DNA of 6,841 nucleotides from an uncultured Synergistia bacterium (lineage in GTDB: Bacteria > Eremiobacterota > SpSt-956 > JAKJGF01). Positions 1 through 5,700 of this stretch are shown piece after piece. The stretch is from NCBI GenBank assembly GCA_937888925.1, contig CALARM010000282.1, forward strand, positions 1 through 6,841, given 5' to 3'. Position numbers and translations under genes: made by a program. Below the pieces are notes generated by a model. The model made no database searches, was not told the origin of the DNA, and was given only the letters and a program-made list of their open reading frames with translations. Position 1 is the first letter of the stretch. Each line of letters opens with the position of its first letter.

Positions 1-1955
1 TGAAGGGAGAACTCGGAAGTTATTCTTCCGGTGTAAAAGTATTCCAGGATTTCTTTATAGATTTAAATCTCCCCGTAAAACTCACAGCAGGAGATGAAGT
101 TTCAGTTCCCGTATCTATTTACAATTATCTTCCTTCTTCACAGAAGGTTCAATTAAAACTGGAAAAGGGAGACTGGTTCGAAATAGTAAACGGTGAGGAC
201 ATAATAGAAGCAAAGGTTCCGAAAGAAGACGTAAAAGGTGCTTCTTTCCGCATAAAGGTTAAACAGGTAGGTATACATAAACTTACAGTCAACGCAAAGG
301 GAAGTTCTATGGGTGATGCCATAACCAGGGAAATTGAAGTAGAACCATATGGAAAAAAATATGTTCTCTATAAAGGCGATATGATAACAGGGAAAGGGGG
401 AAGTACAACTCTCGCAATACCGGGGAATGCAGTATCCGGAGGAAGTAATATTCTCCTTACAGTATATCCGAGGCCTTTCTCACAGATCGTAGAAGGACTT
501 GACAATGTATTCTCCACTCCTTCAGGATGTTTCGAACAGACTTCTTCCACTACCTATCCCAATGTACTTGCCCTTGATTATTTGAGGAAAACAAAACAGT
601 CTTCTCCTGAAATCGAAAGAAAAGCCAATGCTTATATAAATCAGGGTTACCAGATGCTTCTCGGTTACGAAATACAGGGAGGAGGTTTTCAGGTATGGGG
701 AGAAGCACCTGCAACAAAGGTTTTGACTGCCTATGGCATAATGGAATTTACCGATATGTCGGAAGTATATCAGGTAGATACTGCTGTTATAGAAAGAGCA
801 AAAAAATGGCTCCTTTCCGTAAGAGAACCTGACGGGAGCTGGACTCCAGACGCACAGTTTGCCCATGCGGAACAGTGGGGAACTATTCAGTCAAACAACA
901 TTCCTTCCACTGCATATATTACATGGGCTCTCGCAGAGGCAAACTGTAAAGACGAACTGTCTGACTCCATAGCATATCTGAAAAAGAATCTCGGACAGAT
1001 TGATAACCCCTATATACTTGCCCTCTGTGCCAATGCATTCCTTACGGTAAACCCTTCCGACAGTGAAGGTCTGGAATTGCTTAAAAAACTGGATGGTATG
1101 AAAAAGTCAGAGGAAGGCGTTATATACTGGGAGTCTAATTCCCTCTATTCTTCAGGGACACCGGCACAGATAGAAACAACTGCTCTTATCATATACGGCA
1201 TGTTAAAAGCAGGCGCCTATCCTGAAACCACAACAAAAGGCCTGAATTTTATAGTCAAATCAAAGGATCAATACGGTCTCTGGCAGTCCACTCAGGCGAC
1301 AATCTTTGCAATGAGAGCTTTAATGATGTCTCAGACAGGTGTCAAATCAGACCAGTTAAATATTACTGCCGATATACTCATTAACGGCCAGAAGGCAGAT
1401 TCTTTTAAAGTAGATGATAAAAACCAGGATGTATTTCAACAGTTTGATCTGAAGAAATATGTAAAAACCGGGGACAACAAAATAGAGATCGCCATGACCG
1501 GAGAAGGAACCATCGCCTACCGTGTGGCAGGTATTTATTATCTTCCATGGGCAGGGGAAAAAGCTGCAGGGAAAGAGCTTTCCATAAATCTCGGCTATGA
1601 TAAGACAGAAGTAAAAACCTCTGATTACATAACCTGTAAGGTAGATGTGAAAAACCTCAGAGACTCCTATGCACCTATGGTAATGATAGAAGCAGGTATT
1701 CCTCCGGGATTTAATGTAATGACAGAGGATCTTGAAAAAATGATAGAGAAACATACTGTATCCAAGTATGAAACATTTAAAGGTAAAGTGGTTCTTTATC
1801 TGAACGGTCTTGATAAAGGTAAATCCTTCAGCTGTTCCTACAGGCTTCTCGCGACAATCCCGCTGAAGGCGAAAACACTGCCGGGAATAACCTATCTGTA
1901 TTATAACCCGGAGATAAATTCAGTATGTGCCCCAGTGACATTTGAGGTTTTATAA
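1..1955 (+). CDS. Alpha-2-macroglobulin family protein, C-terminal part (5' end outside window)
   Basis: Bacterial alpha-2-macroglobulin, an envelope protein thought to trap attacking proteases through a reactive thioester. The frame is open from the first full codon at base 3 to TAA at 1953-1955 (650 codons). The Met codon at 309 is internal, because homologous sequence continues upstream of it, so the true start lies left of the window. Residues are counted from base 3. Residues 14-45 carry the beta-sandwich signature of the A2M domain (FFIDLNLPVKLTAGDEV, then a YNYL). The thioester motif PSGCFEQ has Cys176 and Gln179 (bases 528-539) and is followed by a YPNVLALDYL stretch. Residues 200-450 form the alpha/alpha toroid, with GGGFQVWG, LTAYGIMEFTDM and PDGSW. 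About 525-650 look like the C-terminal receptor-binding-like sandwich. Family members usually have 1500-2000 residues, so more than half is missing. A signal peptide or lipobox cannot be assessed. No pbpC-like gene follows it. Confidence 0.93.
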   Translation, partial: KGELGSYSSGVKVFQDFFIDLNLPVKLTAGDEVSVPVSIYNYLPSSQKVQLKLEKGDWFEIVNGEDIIEAKVPKEDVKGASFRIKVKQVGIHKLTVNAKGSSMGDAITREIEVEPYGKKYVLYKGDMITGKGGSTTLAIPGNAVSGGSNILLTVYPRPFSQIVEGLDNVFSTPSGCFEQTSSTTYPNVLALDYLRKTKQSSPEIERKANAYINQGYQMLLGYEIQGGGFQVWGEAPATKVLTAYGIMEFTDMSEVYQVDTAVIERAKKWLLSVREPDGSWTPDAQFAHAEQWGTIQSNNIPSTAYITWALAEANCKDELSDSIAYLKKNLGQIDNPYILALCANAFLTVNPSDSEGLELLKKLDGMKKSEEGVIYWESNSLYSSGTPAQIETTALIIYGMLKAGAYPETTTKGLNFIVKSKDQYGLWQSTQATIFAMRALMMSQTGVKSDQLNITADILINGQKADSFKVDDKNQDVFQQFDLKKYVKTGDNKIEIAMTGEGTIAYRVAGIYYLPWAGEKAAGKELSINLGYDKTEVKTSDYITCKVDVKNLRDSYAPMVMIEAGIPPGFNVMTEDLEKMIEKHTVSKYETFKGKVVLYLNGLDKGKSFSCSYRLLATIPLKAKTLPGITYLYYNPEINSVCAPVTFEVL

Positions 1956-1967
1956 ATAAAGAGCGAA

Positions 1968-2028
1968 TAGTGAGTGGTGAGCAGTGAGTGGAGAAATTAT
2001 CCTGTCACTCACTGCTCACTTTTTCACT
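1968..2028. repeat. Heptad GTGAG-type repeat in inverted arrangement
   Basis: Three seven-base units sit back to back at 1968-1988: TAGTGAG, TGGTGAG and CAGTGAG, with a degenerate TGGAGAA after them. The opposite strand carries AAGTGAG and CAGTGAG at about 2008-2021, preceded by a diverged unit ending at 2028. The two halves therefore face each other and make the stem of the terminator. GTGAG-rich short repeats of this look are scattered between genes in several bacterial genomes. Whether this genome has other copies cannot be seen here. Confidence 0.6.
1977..2024 (+). terminator. Rho-independent terminator of the macroglobulin gene
   Basis: The arms GTGAGCAGTGAGTG (1977-1990) and CACTCACTGCTCAC (2006-2019) are exact reverse complements, 14 of 14. 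They are separated by a 15-base loop and followed at once by TTTTT (2020-2024). A G-T wobble pair flanks the stem on each side. It starts 22 bases after the macroglobulin stop codon. The T run is short and lies only on the + strand side, so it should act on transcripts coming from the macroglobulin and not from the right. Confidence 0.8.
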
Positions 2029-2056
2029 TGCAGATAAAGATAATATCTGATAAAAT
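2028..2056 (+). promoter_or_regulatory. Promoter of the PIN module, extended -10, probably leaderless
   Basis: A -35-like TTGCAG (2028-2033) is spaced 17 bases from TAAAAT (2051-2056). That -10 matches TATAAT at five of six positions and has the extended element TG at 2048-2049, one base upstream. With usual sigma-70 spacing the first transcribed base would be 2063, the A of the PIN start codon. No Shine-Dalgarno sequence precedes that ATG, which agrees with a leaderless message. The -35 match is weak (three of six), so the call rests on the -10, the spacing and the position after a terminator. Confidence 0.5.
2031..2049. promoter_or_regulatory. Inverted repeat CAGATA-N7-TATCTG, candidate operator
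   Basis: CAGATA (2031-2036) and TATCTG (2044-2049) are exact reverse complements seven bases apart. A second nested palindrome, AGATA-A-TATCT, occupies 2038-2048. Together they cover the end of the -35 region, the spacer and the TG of the extended -10, where a bound repressor would block RNA polymerase. Toxin-antitoxin pairs commonly repress their own promoter, so this is a reasonable operator candidate. The arms are short and the region is AT-rich, so chance is a real alternative. Confidence 0.35.
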
Positions 2057-2062
2057 TTAATT

Positions 2063-2494
2063 ATGAGAATATATCTTGATAACTGCTGTTTTAACAGACC
2101 TTTTGATAATCAAATATCAATCAGAATTAAGCTGGAAACAGAAGCAAAACTTTATATTCAGGAAGAAGTTATAAATGGCTCTATTGAACTGGTATGGTCT
2201 TATATCCTTGAATATGAAAACTCTCAAAATCCTTTTGAATACAGACGGAATGCTATCAATCTATGGAAGAAAATAGCAACTATCAAAATTATAGAAGATG
2301 AAGAAATTCTTCTATTGGCTAAAGATTTAATTCTTTTCGGAATAAAAAGTAAAGATGCCCTTCATGTTGCATGTGCAATAAAATCCAATTGCAATTTTTT
2401 TCTGACAACAGATGATTTATTAATAAAAAAATTATCTGATTATAATAAAATAAAAATTATGAATCCTGTGGAATTTATTATGAATCGAGGATGA
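2063..2494 (+). CDS. PIN-domain ribonuclease, VapC-like toxin
   Basis: A 143-residue protein, the usual length for a single PIN domain. PIN toxins are magnesium-dependent ribonucleases that cut tRNA, rRNA or mRNA. The four acidic positions expected for the metal site are present: Asp6 in YLDNCCFNRPFD, Glu50 in YILEYE, Asp98 in SKDALHVACA, and Asp117 in TTDD. The order and spacing fit the family. The SKDALHVA and FFLTTDD motifs are especially typical, so the enzyme looks intact. The ATG at 2063 puts the first beta strand (RIYLD) at the N terminus, as expected, but has no Shine-Dalgarno sequence. A partner gene starts four bases after the stop codon. The coding sequence is very AT-rich, with long A/T runs near 2400-2460, which suggests acquisition by transfer. 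The target RNA cannot be deduced. Toxin activity is inferred from family and context. Confidence 0.85.
   Translation: MRIYLDNCCFNRPFDNQISIRIKLETEAKLYIQEEVINGSIELVWSYILEYENSQNPFEYRRNAINLWKKIATIKIIEDEEILLLAKDLILFGIKSKDALHVACAIKSNCNFFLTTDDLLIKKLSDYNKIKIMNPVEFIMNRG
2487..2491 (+). promoter_or_regulatory. Ribosome binding site of the partner gene, next to the PIN stop codon
   Basis: GAGGA lies seven bases before the ATG at 2499 and directly precedes the PIN stop codon TGA (2492-2494). Ribosomes finishing the PIN gene would cover this site, so the two genes are probably translationally coupled. This differs from the PIN gene itself, which has no visible Shine-Dalgarno sequence, and could raise the dose of the partner relative to the PIN protein. 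Confidence 0.6.
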
Positions 2495-2498
2495 TATT

Positions 2499-2702
2499 AT
2501 GAAGACAAACAGTGAGATAAAAATAGAAGGGTATAATGCTCTTGTAAAAGCACTGGGAACTGTGCATGCAGAAAAATTTATTACTTTATTACAACAGGAA
2601 CCCTTTGATTATACAATATGGCAGAGAAATTTGTGGGCCGAGAAAGGGATAGAAGAATTAAGTAAAGATGCTATGAATTATATAAATAATACCAGGCTAT
2701 AG
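2499..2702 (+). CDS. Small partner of the PIN protein, probable antitoxin
   Basis: A 67-residue, charged, soluble protein with no membrane segment or signal peptide. It reads as mostly helical: an N-terminal EIKIEGYNALVKALGTVHAEKF stretch broken by a glycine, a central EPFDYTIWQRNLW block, and a C-terminal helix with IEELSKDAMNYI. From general knowledge, small proteins with an E-G-x-x-x-L-x-x-x-L-G start and a DYT-x-W-type centre are often encoded beside PIN genes and are taken as their antitoxins. I cannot name a family with certainty and see no clear ribbon-helix-helix or AbrB motif. It follows the PIN gene by four bases with a good Shine-Dalgarno sequence, so the pair is one operon. The usual VapBC order is antitoxin first; here it is second. 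The role is inferred from context. Confidence 0.7.
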   Translation: MKTNSEIKIEGYNALVKALGTVHAEKFITLLQQEPFDYTIWQRNLWAEKGIEELSKDAMNYINNTRL

Positions 2703-2770
2703 AAAAATCTGCTCATAACCGGCATTTTCCCCATATATTATTATCGAAGCACCATCAGAAGGAGAATTCT
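2703..2770. other. Short intergenic gap before the kinase, no terminator seen
   Basis: These 68 bases contain no hairpin with a T run, so transcription from the PIN module can probably enter the kinase gene. A TATTAT hexamer at 2736-2741 resembles a -10 box, but about 17 bases upstream there is only TCATAA, a poor -35. A separate kinase promoter is possible but weakly supported. The gap ends in a strong ribosome binding site. Confidence 0.4.
2759..2765 (+). promoter_or_regulatory. Shine-Dalgarno sequence of the kinase gene
   Basis: AAGGAGA ends five bases before the ATG at 2771 and matches the anti-Shine-Dalgarno consensus closely. It fixes the kinase start: the protein then begins MSDIPGYHSL, which is the usual N-terminal edge of this kinase family just before the first strand. 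Confidence 0.75.
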
Positions 2771-5700
2771 ATGTCAGATATTCCCGGCTACCACAGTTTG
2801 AATAAAATATATGAAAGTAAAAGAACGTATGTATATAGAGGTTTTCGCAGTAAAGATAACCTTCCTGTCATAATCAAACTGTTAAACAGAGATTATCCTT
2901 CCCGGGAAGAACTTACGGAATACAAATTTGAATATGAACTTACTTCCGGCTTAAATTTAAATGGTGTAATAAGATCTCTGGAACTTATGCCATATAAGAA
3001 CAGCCTTATAATAATCTTTGAAGATTTCGGCGGCATATCATTAAAAAAGTATCTGGAAAACAGATTCCTTAATTTAAAAGAATTTCTTGTTCTGGCATCG
3101 GACATTACCGGTATTTTATCTACCATTTACGATACAGGTATAATTCATAGAGATATAACCCCGGACAATATTGTAATTAACGCAGAGACAGGAGAGATTA
3201 AACTTATAGACTTCGGCCTCGCCAGAAAGTTTTTCGGCAGGATAAAAAGCCAGAAAATAGAAGGTAATCCTCTCTATATTTCTCCTGAACAGACAGGAAG
3301 AACCAGTCGTCCTACCGATTATCGAACAGATTATTATTCTCTCGGAGCAGTTTTTTATGAAATTTTAACGGGGAAACCTCCTTTTACCGGCAGTGATTTA
3401 ATGGAATTAATACATGCCCATCTTGCACAATCTCCTGTGATGCCATGTGCACTCAACAGGGACATTCCTGAAACAGTTTCAGATATAATAATGAAACTTA
3501 TGGCAAAAAATCCTGAAGACCGTTATCAGAGCCCATGGGGTCTTAAAAAAGATCTTGACCTGTGTCTCAGTCAATTAGAAAAAACCGGAAAAATCGAATC
3601 TTTTCCCATTGGAATTCAGGACATACCTTCCAGACTTTCCATACCTGAAAAATTATATGGAAGAGAAAAAGAAATTAATATGTTACTTGATAGTTTTGAT
3701 GAAATATACAGAGGCGGAAGGGAAATGGTATTTATTTCCGGCCACGCCGGTACAGGTAAAACCAGTCTTGTTAAAGAAATCTATAAACCTGTCAGTGATA
3801 AAGGGGCATATATAATTTCAGGAAAATTCGAACAATTCGAAAAAACTACTCCTTATTCAGCCATAGTCCTGGCACTGCAGGAACTTATTGATAAGATACT
3901 CACAGAAAACGAGGCAGAGATTTCTCTCTGGAAGAGAAAATTCCTGTCAGTTCTCGGCTCTAACGGTCAGATTATTATTGATATTCTCCCCAGACTGGAA
4001 CTTATTATCGGTCATCAACCAGCGGTAGAGGAAGTAAGTTCTCTTGAAGCTCAAAACCGTTTCAATCAGGTTTTTGAAAATTTCATCAGAATATTCTGTC
4101 ATAGTTCCCATCCTCTGGTTATATTTTTAGATGATCTTCAATGGTCAGATAGTGCTTCACTGAAACTCATAGAGCTTATTATGAGAGATAAGGAAATAAA
4201 ATATTTATTTCTTATATGTGCTTATCGCGATGATGAAGTCACCCCTTTTCATCGTCTGAACAGGACTGTAGATATATTGAAAAAATCCGTTAAAATCAAA
4301 GAAATTCACCTTACTTCCCTGAATATTGAAGATATTACTCAGTTAATTTCAGATACCATTTATGCCGGAAGGGATTATGTCAGAGAGCTATCGGAAATGG
4401 TAAAGAAAAATACGGAAGGAAATCCTTTCTTTATAAAACAATATTTAAAGACTCTTTATGACAAAAAACTTCTCTTATTTAATACCGATAGCAGATGCTG
4501 GCAATGGGATATTAATAGAATTAAAGAGATAGTGACCGAGAATGTAGCTGAACTGATGGCACAGAAGATCAGAAACCTTCCTTCTGAAACGAAAGAGGTT
4601 CTTCTGGCATCTGCCTGCCTTGGTAACACCTTTGATTTAATCACATTATCCATTATATATGAAAAAACACTTTCTGAAATCTCCTGTTCTCTATTGCCTG
4701 CTATTAAAGAAAGTCTTATATTACCGGTTTCTGACCTTGAATTTGAAGATAGAGAAAATATTCTGTCAAAAACATTTTATAAAAAATATAAATTTCTTCA
4801 TGACCGTATTCAACAGTATGTCCATTCACTTACAGGGGAATATGAAAAAAAGAAAGTCAATCTTCTTACAGGGAGACAGCTTTTATATAATCTATCAGGG
4901 GAAGAATCTGACAGAAGGCTTTTTGAAATAGCAGATCATTTCAATACTGCAAAAGAACTTATAACAGAAGAGAAGGAAATAATTGAATTTATAAGAGTAA
5001 ATCTTGAAGCAGGAAAAAAGGCAAAAAAATCCATTGCTTACAGAGAAGCATTAAATTATGTAGAACAATGTTTTGACCTTTTACCGGATAATATCTGGAC
5101 AGATTATTATGAACTGGCTTTTGACCTGTATAGAGAAGGTGGAGAGATTGAATATTTTAACGGCCATTATGAAGAATCACAGAAATTAATTAAATTTGCC
5201 CTTACCGGGAGTAAAACACCTTTTGAAAAGGCAGAGTTATATTCTCTTCTTCTTGTACAGCTTACTATACTGGCAAAACACGAAGAAGCAATTGGTACAG
5301 GTATAAAAGCACTTTCTTTACTTGGCATTGACCTGCCTGAGACAGAACTGGAACAGGCTATTGATAAAGAGATAAGTATTATAAATAATAATCCTGGAGA
5401 CAGGTCTATTGCTTCTCTGATTGATATGCAGATTATGACAGACGCCGGGAAAAAACAGGCAGTAAAATTACTTTCTTATATGGCCGGCCCTGCATACTAT
5501 ACAAATAAAAAACTGTTCTGTCTGATTGCAGGCAAAATAGTAAGTCTATCTCTTAAATACGGCAATATTTCGGAATCCTGCACAGGTTATTCCATGTATG
5601 GTATGGTACATAATTCTGTTTTCGGAAATTATAAAACCGGTTATGACTTTAACCTTCTTGCAATGAAATTATCTGAGAAATTCAGAGCCCCTGCTCAGAG

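Noticed and set aside
309..311. ATG as the start of the macroglobulin gene
   Set aside because: The same frame is open to base 3 and encodes recognisable A2M-domain sequence (FFIDLNLP, GDEVSVPVSIYNYL). The Met is internal and has no Shine-Dalgarno sequence.
368..866. Antisense open frames under the macroglobulin
   Set aside because: Short, overlapping a well-supported gene, with low-complexity Cys/Phe/Tyr-rich products and no recognisable motif.
1356..1754. 132-codon antisense open frame
   Set aside because: Lies wholly inside the macroglobulin C-terminal domain. Its Tyr/Phe/Cys-rich product looks like the reverse of a coding frame and not a membrane protein.
1968..2028. CRISPR array
   Set aside because: The units are seven bases long with no unique spacers and only a few copies; no cas-like gene is present.
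2736..2741. TATTAT as a confident kinase promoter
   Set aside because: No acceptable -35 lies at the right distance, and such hexamers are expected by chance in AT-rich DNA.
2893..3126. 77-codon antisense open frame at the kinase N terminus
   Set aside because: Overlaps the conserved kinase domain and has no motif or upstream signals.
3609..3815. 68-codon + strand open frame in another reading frame
   Set aside because: Sits inside the kinase-ATPase linker and Walker A region of the main gene, with no ribosome binding site.
4456..4931. Two more open frames (one antisense, one + strand) in the ATPase region
   Set aside because: Both overlap the continuous 1357-codon frame with conserved ATPase motifs on either side. 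The products are low complexity and rich in Lys, Phe and Ile or in Ser and Leu.
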